NCBI GenBank assembly: GCA_025457785.1
Contig: JALOTS010000120.1
Span: forward strand, 1 to 6,767
Length of the DNA: 6,767 nucleotides
DNA from: Pontiellaceae bacterium
Lineage (GTDB): Bacteria > Verrucomicrobiota > Kiritimatiellia > Kiritimatiellales > Tichowtungiaceae
Direction: 5' to 3'
In this document: one piece after another, positions 1 through 6,210 of the stretch
How positions within the stretch are numbered: position 1 is the stretch's first letter
Layout: each line of letters opens with the position of its first letter
The notes under the pieces: model-generated
The model's input: the letters and a program-made list of their open reading frames with translations, nothing else
Told to the model about the DNA's origin: nothing
Databases searched by the model: none
Program-made: the position numbers and the translations under genes

Positions 1-696
1 ACCGAATTGATGGGCCGCGGCATGATTCACGGTTCGTGGGGTACGCCCTGCGTCGGAATGGTGAACGGAAAAATGCAGATCCTGTTCGGCGGCTGCGACG
101 GGGTGATCTACGGATTCGACCCCGAACCGGAGCTTGTTCCGGGCGAAGTCGGTAAGTTGAAGAAAATCTGGTCGTTTGATCCGAATGTTCATCTGAACAC
201 CTACCGCCGCTACGAAATTTTCGGTGCACCGGTCTGCGTGGATGGAAAAGTCTATGCCGCGATCAGTGACGACTGGACTCATCCCAAAGATCCCGGAATC
301 CTTGTCTGCATTGATGCCTCCGGCGAGGGAGATATCACGCAGTCCGGACTGGTCTGGCAATACCGGGATATCGGTATTTCCGAGGGGGCGGTTTCGATTT
401 CCGGAGGACTGGTTTATGCCGCTGACCTCAACGGACGGATTCACTGCATTGATAAAGACACCGGGGAAGCCTGCTGGGTTCTGAAGACCAAGGGGGCGTT
501 TCGGGCGAATACGGTCGTGGCCGACGGAAAGGTTTATGCAGGAAACAGCAAGGGAGAGTTTTATGTTCTCAAAGACGGCAGAGAATTGGAAATCCTGCAT
601 CAGACCCGGTTCCCGCAGGGCCTGAGCGGTTCCTGCGTTGTGGCCAACAAAAATTTGCTTGTGCCGGCAGGTGATACACTTTATGTTTTCCGCTAA
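1..696 (+). CDS. PQQ-like beta-propeller repeat protein, C-terminal part (5' end outside window)
   Basis: The frame is open from the first base (codons begin at position 1), so the gene starts upstream and only about 231 C-terminal residues are seen. The visible part has repeated beta-propeller blades of the PQQ/BamB type: short strands carrying the pattern 'V.DGKVY.....G.....D..TG...W'. Good examples are VCVDGKVYAAISDD, GGLVYAADLNGRIHCIDKDTG and VVADGKVYAGNSKGEFYVL. Such domains form seven- or eight-bladed propellers and are common in exported proteins of planctomycetes and verrucomicrobia. Most of them do not bind PQQ and act as scaffolds or in substrate binding, so no enzyme activity should be assumed. 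It ends in TAA only 18 bases before the mutarotase ATG, on the same strand and with no terminator between, so the two are probably co-transcribed. The N-terminus (signal peptide, any catalytic domain) is not visible, and the specific role is unknown. Confidence 0.85.
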   Translation, partial: TELMGRGMIHGSWGTPCVGMVNGKMQILFGGCDGVIYGFDPEPELVPGEVGKLKKIWSFDPNVHLNTYRRYEIFGAPVCVDGKVYAAISDDWTHPKDPGILVCIDASGEGDITQSGLVWQYRDIGISEGAVSISGGLVYAADLNGRIHCIDKDTGEACWVLKTKGAFRANTVVADGKVYAGNSKGEFYVLKDGRELEILHQTRFPQGLSGSCVVANKNLLVPAGDTLYVFR

Positions 697-714
697 TTTT
701 GAAAGGAATTAATC

Positions 715-1593
715 ATGAATGACTGCTGCCGGAAAATGATTGTTCAGGACCGCATCGCACTGAAAAAAGGACACGGCAATTTGCCCTATTTTGAGCTTCG
801 TTTTAACGGTGCCGAGGCGCATGTCTATCTGCATGGCGCTCATGTTCTTCACTACCAGCCCGCCGGACAGGCTCCCGTGCTCTGGCAGAGCAAGTCCAGT
901 CATTTTGAGCCCGGCAAACCCATTCGCGGCGGCATTCCGGTCTGCTGGCCCTGGTTCGGCCCGCATCCCGAAGATCCCAGCCAGCCCCTTCACGGAGTTG
1001 CCCGTCTGGTCGAATGGGAGCCGGTTCAATCCGCTGCAACCGGCAAATCAACCTCTATCACTCTGAAGCTCCCGGATTCCGCTTATCCGGATGCCTCATT
1101 GCAGCTTACGGTTGAGCTCAGCGATCATCTGGGTGTAACGCTGACAACCACCAATAAGCGTGATACCGAGCTGAAAGTCACCAAAGCCCTTCACTCCTAT
1201 TTCTCTATTCAGAATATTCACGACGTAACCGTCACCGGCCTCGAAGGACAGCGCTATATCAACAAACTCTTGCCCGACAAATCCCTTCAGACTCAAACCG
1301 GCCCCATCTCTTTCGCCGGAGAAACGGAACACGTCTATACGAACACGCCGCACGACTGTTCCGTGATTGATAAAGCACGTAAACGCCGGATTCATATCCG
1401 CAAAAAAAACAGCCTCTCGACCGTGGTCTGGAATCCCTGGGTTGAAAAAGCCGCCCGCATGCCTGATTTCGGCAATGAAGAGTTCCGGGAAATGGTTTGC
1501 GTGGAAACGGCCAATATCTGTTCGGACTGCATCGTACTGCCTCCGGGGCAGAAACACGCGATGCACCTGCAAATCCAGGCCCAGCCGATCTGA
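715..1593 (+). CDS. D-hexose-6-phosphate mutarotase (aldose 1-epimerase family, YeaD-like)
   Basis: A 292-aa cytoplasmic enzyme, the usual length for the family. It should interconvert the alpha and beta anomers of hexose 6-phosphates such as glucose 6-phosphate. The family signatures appear in order: RGGIPVCWPWFGP at residues 71-83, HGVAR at 93-97, LHSYF at 159-163, VVWNPWVEKA at 237-246 and the MPDFGNEEF...VCVETAN block at 249-267. His160 and Glu264 match the catalytic His and Glu described for the yeast homologue YMR099c, and Arg71 lies in the phosphate-binding part. The start is the ATG at 715, preceded by AAGGA (703-707) at a 7-base spacing. There is no signal peptide. It lies between the propeller gene and the NRAMP-like transporter with short gaps and no terminator, so it is probably part of the same operon. 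The family call is secure; the exact sugar phosphate preferred is inferred. Confidence 0.93.
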   Translation: MNDCCRKMIVQDRIALKKGHGNLPYFELRFNGAEAHVYLHGAHVLHYQPAGQAPVLWQSKSSHFEPGKPIRGGIPVCWPWFGPHPEDPSQPLHGVARLVEWEPVQSAATGKSTSITLKLPDSAYPDASLQLTVELSDHLGVTLTTTNKRDTELKVTKALHSYFSIQNIHDVTVTGLEGQRYINKLLPDKSLQTQTGPISFAGETEHVYTNTPHDCSVIDKARKRRIHIRKKNSLSTVVWNPWVEKAARMPDFGNEEFREMVCVETANICSDCIVLPPGQKHAMHLQIQAQPI

Positions 1594-1629
1594 CCCGACT
1601 TGATCAGTGACCCGAACCGTTAAATTAAC

Positions 1630-1635
1630 AAAGGA
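1630..1635 (+). promoter_or_regulatory. Ribosome binding site that decides the transporter start
   Basis: The purine run AAAGGA stands 3 bases before the ATG at 1639 and 6 bases before the ATG at 1642. The mutarotase and isomerase genes in this window have spacings of 7, so the second ATG is the better start. Confidence 0.55.
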
Positions 1636-1641
1636 TGAATG

Positions 1642-2931
1642 ATGACAGCAAAACAGAATAAATTTCTTAAAACCCTGGCTCTTTTTCTGCCGGGTATTTT
1701 CGCCGTAGGATCCAATATCGGCACAGGCAGCGTAACCACCATGTCAAAGGCCGGAGCGGATTTCGGCATGCAATTGCTTTGGACAATCCTGCTGTCCTGC
1801 TGCGCGACCTACTTCATGATCTGCATTTACGGAAAATTCGCTCTGGTCACCGGCCAAACGGCGCTGCAGGCTTTCCGTAAGCACATCCACCCGGCCATGG
1901 GCATCTTTTTCATCGTTGCTCTGACCGCAGCCGTCAGCGGCAGTATGGTCGGAGTGATGGGGATTGTTGCCGATGTCTGCTACGTATGGTCAATGAAGGC
2001 CGTTGAGGGCGGTATCCACCCGATTTTCTTTGCCGCCTTTTTCATCTTTTTGGTCGATTTTGTTCTGTGGCGCGGAAAAACCCAGTTCTTTCAGCGGGCG
2101 CTGGCCGTTACCGTTTCGATTATGGGGATCAGCTTTCTGATCAACGTGTTCCTCGTGCCGCCCCCTATGGGCGAGGTCATTAACGGATTGATCCCGAATC
2201 TGCCGAAAGAAGCCGTCGATAGGGGCGGGCCGTTTATGGTGATCGCCGGCATGGTCGGAACAACCGTTTTCTCCGGAATGTTCATCATCCGTACCACACT
2301 GGTCAAAGAGGCCGGCTGGACCATGGAGCACTTTAAACACCAGCGCAATGATGCCGCCGTTTCCGCCACGTTGATGTTTCTGATCAGCACCGCCATCATG
2401 GCTGCCGCCGCAGGCGCGCTGTATGCCAACGATATCAAGCTCGACAAGGTTTCTCAAATGCTCGGCCTGCTGGAGCCGCTGGCTGGAAAAATGGGCGCGG
2501 CAATTTTCGCCTTCGGGATTATTTCCGCCGGGGTCGGCTGCTCCGTTCCGAACATTCTGATGCTGCCGTGGCTGATATGCGATTATAACAACGCTCCCCG
2601 CGATATGACCCTGACAAAATACCGTATCATGATTGTGCTTTTTTCGCTGCAGGGGTTGGTCGTTCCGATCGTCGGCGGGAAACCGATTCTGGTCATGGTT
2701 GTCTCTCAGGCGCTCAGCTCGGTTCTTCTTCCGATGACAACGCTCTGTATTCTCTATCTTACCAACCGCAAGGATTTGATGAAGGAGCACGTCAACAAGA
2801 TCGGCGCCAACATTATTCTGGTTTGTATTCTTATATTGGCCCTTTTCAACGCGTTTACAGGACTGAAGGGTGTTATTGCTCTGATTAAAAACCCGCCCGC
2901 GGTGCATGCTCCGGCGACACCGGGCAAATAA
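1642..2931 (+). CDS. NRAMP-superfamily membrane transporter with altered metal-binding motifs
   Basis: An integral membrane protein of 429 aa with about 11 hydrophobic segments, matching the length and topology of NRAMP transporters (LeuT fold). The N-terminal region follows the family pattern: LPGIFAVGSNIGTGSVTT leads into KAGADFGMQLLW (residues 37-47), equivalent to the 'GG..YGYSLLW' of NRAMP TM1. TM6 is recognisable as GTTVFSGMFIIRTTLV (206-221). Lined up by eye, the metal-binding DPGN of TM1 reads GTGS (27-30), so Asp becomes Gly and Asn becomes Ser, and the TM6 MPH motif reads FSG (210-212), so the metal-ligating Met becomes Phe. All three key side chains are thus gone, and Mn/Fe transport is unlikely. 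The genes on either side handle hexose phosphates, so a sugar or other organic substrate is possible, but that is inference. The ATG at 1642 is chosen for its ribosome binding site; an ATG one codon earlier is the alternative. A strong terminator follows the stop. Confidence 0.85.
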   Translation: MTAKQNKFLKTLALFLPGIFAVGSNIGTGSVTTMSKAGADFGMQLLWTILLSCCATYFMICIYGKFALVTGQTALQAFRKHIHPAMGIFFIVALTAAVSGSMVGVMGIVADVCYVWSMKAVEGGIHPIFFAAFFIFLVDFVLWRGKTQFFQRALAVTVSIMGISFLINVFLVPPPMGEVINGLIPNLPKEAVDRGGPFMVIAGMVGTTVFSGMFIIRTTLVKEAGWTMEHFKHQRNDAAVSATLMFLISTAIMAAAAGALYANDIKLDKVSQMLGLLEPLAGKMGAAIFAFGIISAGVGCSVPNILMLPWLICDYNNAPRDMTLTKYRIMIVLFSLQGLVVPIVGGKPILVMVVSQALSSVLLPMTTLCILYLTNRKDLMKEHVNKIGANIILVCILILALFNAFTGLKGVIALIKNPPAVHAPATPGK

Positions 2932-2944
2932 GTTCCATTCATTC

Positions 2945-2978
2945 AACGAAGCCGGCGCTCCGCGTCGGCTTCGTTTTT
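2945..2978 (+). terminator. Rho-independent terminator after the transporter gene
   Basis: AACGAAGCCG (2945-2954) pairs perfectly with CGGCTTCGTT (2966-2975) around an 11-base loop, and the hairpin runs into a T-tract at 2974-2978. It starts 13 bases after the transporter stop codon and closes the upstream operon. Confidence 0.9.
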
Positions 2979-2994
2979 CAAAAACAAATCTCAG

Positions 2995-3008
2995 TGCGCC
3001 CAGGCGCA
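2995..3008. repeat. Short GC-rich inverted repeat in the manA leader
   Basis: TGCGCCCAGGCGCA is a near-perfect palindrome: TGCGC and GCGCA pair around CCAG. It lies 31 bases before the isomerase ATG and is followed by seven or more A residues, not T, so it is not a terminator for the + strand. It could be a small leader hairpin or an operator half-site pair, or it could be chance. I saw no convincing -35/-10 pair between 2979 and 3027. Confidence 0.3.
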
Positions 3009-3039
3009 AAAAAACAGAACTCACAACAGGAGAATAAAC

Positions 3040-4113
3040 ATGAACGTTCCGTATATCCTCTTCTTAGAACCCAACCGCGTCTGGAGGACCTATCCGGGCG
3101 GAAAAAAACTCGACATCATGGAAGGCAAGGTGAATCCCCAGGACGCCCACTTCCCGGAAGACTGGATCGGCTCCACCACCCGTGCAGTCAACAAAGGCCG
3201 TGAGGATATCGTCGAAGGGCTTTCCAAAGTCACCATCGACGGAGAAACACTGACGCTCAAGGAACTCTGCGAAAAATATCCGGACATAACGCTCGGGGCG
3301 TAACATGTAGCCAAATACGGAGCCACCACCCAGTTCCTGCTCAAGTTTCTGGATTCTGCCATCCGGCTGCACATCCAGTGCCACCCGACCATTCCGTTTG
3401 CGCAAAAACACCTCAACAGCAATTCAGGCAAAACCGAAGCCTATGTCATTCTCGGCATTCGCGACGAAGTCAAAGAACCCTACATCTATATGGGCTTCCA
3501 GCATCCCCCGAAACCCGAAGAGTTCAAACGGATGATTGAAGCGCAGGATACAGCGGCCATCCTCGCCTGTTTCGATAAAATCCCGATCAAACCGGGCGAT
3601 GTCTTCATGGTTCCCGGCGGTATGCCGCACGCCATCGGCGAAGGCGTTTTCATGATCGAAATCATGGAGCCGACCGACTTTGCCGTCCGCATCGAATTTG
3701 AACGCGGCGGCTACGTCCTGCCGGAAGCCTCGCGCTTCATGAACCGGGGTGTCGATTTCGCCATATCGATGTTCAACTACGATCCCGCGCCGATTGATCT
3801 CATCAAGGAGAAGTTCTTCTGCTATCCGAAATTGGTCGGGAAGCAGAACGAAAGTACCGAAGTCGCCCTGGTTGACAAAGACAAAACTCCCTGCTTCCGC
3901 GTCCACCGGATCGAGGTAAAAGACCGCTACGTGAAAAAGGCTGACAGCTTTTACACCGGCATTGTTTCGAAAGGATCAGGAACCCTCCGGATCGGAAACG
4001 AAACATACCCGCTCAAGCAATATACGAAGTTTTTCGTCCCGTTCCAGACGGGGGCCGTCACCTTTGAATCCGAAACCGGCATGGAAATCACCGCCACCTT
4101 CCCGCCGGCATAA
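3040..4113 (+). pseudogene. manA: Class I mannose-6-phosphate isomerase gene interrupted by an in-frame TAA
   Basis: Reading one frame from the ATG at 3040 to the TAA at 4111 gives a small-type phosphomannose isomerase of 357 codons, a zinc-dependent cupin enzyme that interconverts mannose 6-phosphate and fructose 6-phosphate. Codon 88 (3301-3303) is TAA. The N-terminal piece (VWRTYPGGKKLD at 14-25, PEDWIGSTTRAVN at 39-51) and the downstream piece (YGATTQFLLKFLD, IQCHP, GKTEAY, VPGGMPHAI) both fit the family. The zinc ligands expected from Bacillus-type enzymes are present at Gln113, His115, Glu133 and His197, all after the stop. No in-frame ATG, GTG or TTG occurs between the stop and the ATG at 3490 (codon 151), so a restart would lose three of the four ligands. 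Nothing else breaks the frame. AGGAG (3028-3032) sits 7 bases before the start. The cause may be a recent nonsense mutation, a base-call error or, less likely, readthrough. Confidence 0.85.
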
Positions 4114-4133
4114 TCAAAAATATTGAAAAAAAG

Positions 4134-4165
4134 AAAAACCCCATTCGTAAGAAGCGGGGTTTTTT
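4134..4165 (+). terminator. Rho-independent terminator after the isomerase gene
   Basis: AAAAACCCC (4134-4142) pairs with GGGGTTTTT (4156-4164) around a 13-base loop, with a T-tract from 4160 to 4165. The A-rich left arm (from 4126) means the hairpin could also act on the other strand. It begins 20 bases after the isomerase stop. Confidence 0.88.
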
Positions 4166-4173
4166 GTTATTCT
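4145..4173 (+). promoter_or_regulatory. Possible extended -10 promoter overlapping the terminator
   Basis: TGTTATTCT at 4165-4173 resembles an extended -10 element (TGnTATAAT; TATTCT matches 4 of 6). A poor -35 (TCGTAA, 4145-4150) stands at 17 bases. Transcription would begin near 4180, next to the ATG at 4181, giving a leaderless or nearly leaderless mRNA. This is offered because the gene follows a terminator directly and has no visible ribosome binding site; the match itself is weak. Confidence 0.3.
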
Positions 4174-4180
4174 TCCGCCG

Positions 4181-4864
4181 ATGAAAAATGATCCACAGTT
4201 TGATTTCTGGTATGCGGTGAATAATACCGAAGTGGTTTCGGCTCCGGAGCGCCGTCTCGAAACCTTTGGTACGACGCTGGTAAACTATCATTTGGTAACG
4301 GAACTCATGGACTCGGTCAACAAAGTCCGCGTGCGTGTCGGAAAGCTCAAAGCCTTCCGTCCCGAAATTGTTATGCCGGCATCGATTGACGAAATGATGC
4401 TCGATGGCTTCGGCCATGACGCGCGAAACTATGCCGACTGGCTTCATAAACATGCGCAGGAAATGCAGATTTTAAAATACGGCTTCAAGGTGCAGAAACA
4501 GGAAATCCATGATTACATTCTGACCGACTCGCTTGAAACGGTTGTAAACCGCGTGAAAAGTGAAGTTTTAGAACAGGGCGACCCGCTGGGCGCTGTGCTG
4601 GTCGGGGTGGACCGTCCCTGGGAAGTCTGCCTGCTCAAACTCATGGTGGAATTGGTGCAGCATTCGGTGGCCGCCAACATTCAGGACATCCGCCAGTTGC
4701 AGCGTGATCACAAAACGCATCTGCATCAGCAGATCGAACAGGCCTTTCTGGCGGCATCACGCGACAGCTCCAAGATTCAGGAACTGGCGGATATCTTGAG
4801 AAAAAACGGGATTTTTGAGCACTATGAAGACCGGTTCTTTTCGGTTGTGCGGACTTCAAAATAA
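4181..4864 (+). CDS. Uncharacterised conserved-type soluble protein, 227 aa
   Basis: I do not recognise a named family. The protein has no signal peptide and no membrane segment, and looks mostly alpha-helical. Three blocks look like conserved motifs: ETFGTTLVNYHLVTELMDSV (27-46) followed by the basic stretch KVRVRVGKLKAFRPEIVMP (48-66); GFGHDARNYADWLHKHAQEM (76-95) with LKYGF; and DPLGAVLVGVDRPWEV (134-149) leading into a long helix LLKLMVELVQHSVAANIQDI. The C-terminal part (about 170-209) is rich in Gln, His and Lys and may form a coiled coil. Codon use matches the neighbours, and the frame is clean for 227 codons, so a real gene is likely. The ATG at 4181 has no Shine-Dalgarno sequence and lies 15 bases after the terminator T-tract; the next in-frame ATG (4307) would remove the first motif. 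It is followed by the tRNA-Val promoter and shows no functional link to its neighbours. Confidence 0.75.
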   Translation: MKNDPQFDFWYAVNNTEVVSAPERRLETFGTTLVNYHLVTELMDSVNKVRVRVGKLKAFRPEIVMPASIDEMMLDGFGHDARNYADWLHKHAQEMQILKYGFKVQKQEIHDYILTDSLETVVNRVKSEVLEQGDPLGAVLVGVDRPWEVCLLKLMVELVQHSVAANIQDIRQLQRDHKTHLHQQIEQAFLAASRDSSKIQELADILRKNGIFEHYEDRFFSVVRTSK

Positions 4865-4880
4865 AAACCGATTCTGTGCA

Positions 4881-4907
4881 TTGACACGTAACGGCGAGTT
4901 CTATACT
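4881..4907 (+). promoter_or_regulatory. Sigma-70-type promoter for tRNA-Val
   Basis: A perfect -35 TTGACA (4881-4886) is followed by TATACT (4902-4907, 5 of 6 to consensus). The spacer is 15 bases, shorter than the ideal 17; the overlapping TACTTT at 4904-4909 would give 17 but is a worse match. Transcription would start near 4914, about 10 bases before the mature tRNA 5' end. Confidence 0.65.
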
Positions 4908-4924
4908 TTCTCGGTTCACTTTTC

Positions 4925-5001
4925 GGGCGTTTAGCTCAGTTGGTTAGAGCGCTTCCTTGACATGGAAGAGGTCAACAGTTCGAGTCTGTTATCGCCCACC
5001 A
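4925..5001 (+). tRNA. tRNA-Val, anticodon GAC, with encoded CCA
   Basis: A 77-base cloverleaf: acceptor arm GGGCGTT (4925-4931) with ATCGCCC (4991-4997), D-arm GCTC/GAGC around AGTTGGTTA, anticodon stem CTTCC/GGAAG with loop TTGACAT, and a T-arm AACAG/CTGTT with loop TTCGAGT. The anticodon GAC (4959-4961) reads the valine codons GUC and GUU. The 3' CCA (4999-5001) is in the DNA. One acceptor pair is a U-U mismatch (4930 with 4992, tRNA positions 6 and 67); all other stem pairs are canonical. A good promoter lies just upstream, and no clear terminator follows. Confidence 0.96.
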
Positions 5002-5040
5002 TCCTTAAATTCTCCCATCGGGGCGGTGGTTGGGTGTTGT

Positions 5041-5241
5041 ATGTTTTTCCTTATCCGTCCCGGACGCGAAGCCTTTCGCACGGCCCTTGAAACCGCCATG
5101 CCGCGAATGATCACCGGCGGGGCAGGGGAACGCTCCGATCCGGTCAGAGCGGTACAGGAACCGGCACCGGCCGCGCCCCAACTCAAACCGGAAGAACCGG
5201 TCAAAAAGATCAAAGAACCTGCCGCCATCCTCGCCGCATGA
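5041..5241 (+). CDS. Doubtful small ORF, 66 aa, Pro/Glu/Ala-rich C-terminus
   Basis: The frame stays open from inside the tRNA to the TGA at 5239-5241; the first start clear of the tRNA with an ATG is at 5041. The product would begin MFFLIRPGREAFRTALETAM and end in a Pro-Ala-Glu-Lys segment (EPAPAAPQLKPEEPVKKIKEPAA). Codon choice (ctc, atc, gcc, ccg, gaa) resembles the neighbouring genes, which favours coding. Against it, there is no Shine-Dalgarno sequence before the ATG (only GGTGGTTGGG), no family is recognised, and a 66-codon frame can arise by chance. It could also be the leftover of a longer gene. A GTG at 5026 is an alternative start. Confidence 0.25.
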   Translation: MFFLIRPGREAFRTALETAMPRMITGGAGERSDPVRAVQEPAPAAPQLKPEEPVKKIKEPAAILAA

Positions 5242-5427
5242 GCAGTGAGGTTTGAAAAAAAATCGCATCCTCAAAAAATATATCCGGTTATCTTTCGAAT
5301 AAAAACAAATGAACAGGGAAGTTGGTTGATTTCGGGTCAGATAAGGTTATCGATCCTCAATCTGATTCCACTGATGCGATAGATATCCGAATTCCTGAAA
5401 GCTTTATTTTTCGGAAGATGCATTTTC
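5242..5427. other. Intergenic stretch without a supported gene
   Basis: The first 60 bases are A-rich (runs of A at 5254-5261 and 5273-5278) and contain no convincing hairpin terminator. The frame of the next gene is open back to a TTG/GTG near 5322, but the extra residues show no signal peptide or motif, and that start has no ribosome binding site, so I treat the stretch as non-coding. Confidence 0.5.
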
Positions 5428-5456
5428 TTGCAAGCCGCGCGCTGACTTCGTATTCT
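5428..5456 (+). promoter_or_regulatory. Candidate sigma-70 promoter of the secreted-protein gene
   Basis: TTGCAA (5428-5433, 4 of 6) and TATTCT (5451-5456, 4 of 6) are separated by exactly 17 bases. The predicted start near 5463 would leave a short leader of about 15 bases that includes the ribosome binding site at 5465-5472. Confidence 0.4.
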
Positions 5457-5464
5457 GCCGCAGT

Positions 5465-5472
5465 AAAGGGGG
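5465..5472 (+). promoter_or_regulatory. Ribosome binding site that fixes the start at 5478
   Basis: AAAGGGGG ends 5 bases before the ATG at 5478, and this ATG is directly followed by a signal-peptide coding stretch. Both points argue against the longer frame beginning near 5322. Confidence 0.65.
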
Positions 5473-5477
5473 TTCGC

Positions 5478-6209
5478 ATGAAACTGAAAAATTTCCTGCC
5501 GGCGCTGGCTGCTGTCGGCTCTGTTGTTCTGGGAGAAACAGAGATTAAGATCGGCGACCCGGTGTCGCTCGTGCTGACAACGTTAGGCGAGCCGCAGGGA
5601 ATCGCTGAAATGAACGGGACCACGTTCTACGTGTACGATGGCGAAAATGTTGTGGTCAAGGATGGAAAAGTCATCAGCCTTCCCGAAAATTTTGTGTCAA
5701 CTGTTCAGCGTAAGCGGGCCGATAAAGAAAAGAACCGGAAAAATGAAATCAGCCGGATCGAATTTGAGGCCGCGCAAAAAGCGAAGGGGCTGGTTTTGTA
5801 TAAAAACCAGTGGCTGACCCCTGACGAACTGGCTAAGGCAAAAAAGGGTAATGATGACGTAATAAAGCGGGCCAAGGCGGCGCTGGATATGGCCAACTTT
5901 CTGAATGGAGGAGTGCGTTATGCTGACATTGTTTGTTCCCCCGAAAAGTATTTGGGGGGGGCAGAACATGTTCTGCGGGGCAGGTTTTGTACTGTAAACA
6001 GTGACCGCAAGTCCTTTGAAATAACGCAAGGCAATTGCAGCATCGAGGTGAAATACTCCCGTCTTCCGAAGGAGAAGACAGCCCAGCTTCTGAAGGAGGC
6101 GCCATATTCCGGAACCCCTGTTGAGGTTCGGGGCGCCGTGGTCAAACACGCGGACGCGGAGAAATATTATATTGATGCAAAGAGCGTCTCGTTTTATACG
6201 GCGCCTTAA
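5478..6209 (+). CDS. Secreted protein with SmpA/OmlA-like and OB-fold-like modules
   Basis: A 243-aa protein beginning with a typical signal peptide (MKLKNFLPALAAVGSVVLG), probably cut after Gly19, so it should act outside the cytoplasm. No lipobox cysteine is seen. Residues 23-68 (IKIGDPVSLVLTTLGEPQG ... YVYDGENVVVKDGKVISL) show the 'G.....V...LG.P.G.......Y..G..V.V.DGKV' pattern of SmpA/OmlA-like (BLIP-fold) modules. A charged helical linker (about 75-100) leads to KGLVLYKNQWLTPDEL (103-118). The C-terminal part, about residues 138-240 (FLNGGVRYADIVCSPEKYLGG ... EHVLRGRF ... GTPVEVRGAVVKHADAEKYYID), has the strand and glycine spacing of an OB-fold, as in periplasmic tRNA_anti-like domains. 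Its partner is unknown. The start was chosen for its ribosome binding site and signal peptide. The stop is one base from the next ATG, implying co-transcription and probably translational coupling. Domain calls are by eye. Confidence 0.75.
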   Translation: MKLKNFLPALAAVGSVVLGETEIKIGDPVSLVLTTLGEPQGIAEMNGTTFYVYDGENVVVKDGKVISLPENFVSTVQRKRADKEKNRKNEISRIEFEAAQKAKGLVLYKNQWLTPDELAKAKKGNDDVIKRAKAALDMANFLNGGVRYADIVCSPEKYLGGAEHVLRGRFCTVNSDRKSFEITQGNCSIEVKYSRLPKEKTAQLLKEAPYSGTPVEVRGAVVKHADAEKYYIDAKSVSFYTAP

Positions 6210-6210
6210 G

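Noticed and set aside
1600..1626. Promoter-like TTGATC ... TAAATT before the transporter gene
   Set aside because: The spacer is 15 bases, both hexamers are weak, and the start of RNA would fall at or after the ribosome binding site.
1990..3024. Long minus-strand open frame (344 codons) opposite the transporter gene
   Set aside because: Its product is rich in Arg, His, Gln and Asn with no domain, as expected for an antisense shadow of a membrane protein gene, and it runs through the terminator.
3301..3303. Genome-wide reassignment of TAA as sense
   Set aside because: Several genes here end naturally at TAA (696, 2931, 4113, 4864, 6209), so TAA works as a stop in this genome.
3424..3906. Minus-strand open frame opposite the isomerase gene
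   Set aside because: It mirrors a region with clear isomerase motifs on the + strand; the product has shadow-like composition.
5015..5048. Hairpin CCATC/GGTGG followed by TTTTT as a tRNA terminator
   Set aside because: The stem is only 5 bp with a G-U pair, and the T-run begins 14 bases after it.
4980..5241. Integration (att) site at the tRNA 3' end
   Set aside because: No copy of the tRNA 3' end is repeated downstream in the window and no integrase gene is present.
5322..5477. Upstream extension of the secreted-protein gene
   Set aside because: The extra 52 codons have no ribosome binding site or motif and would bury the signal peptide inside the protein.
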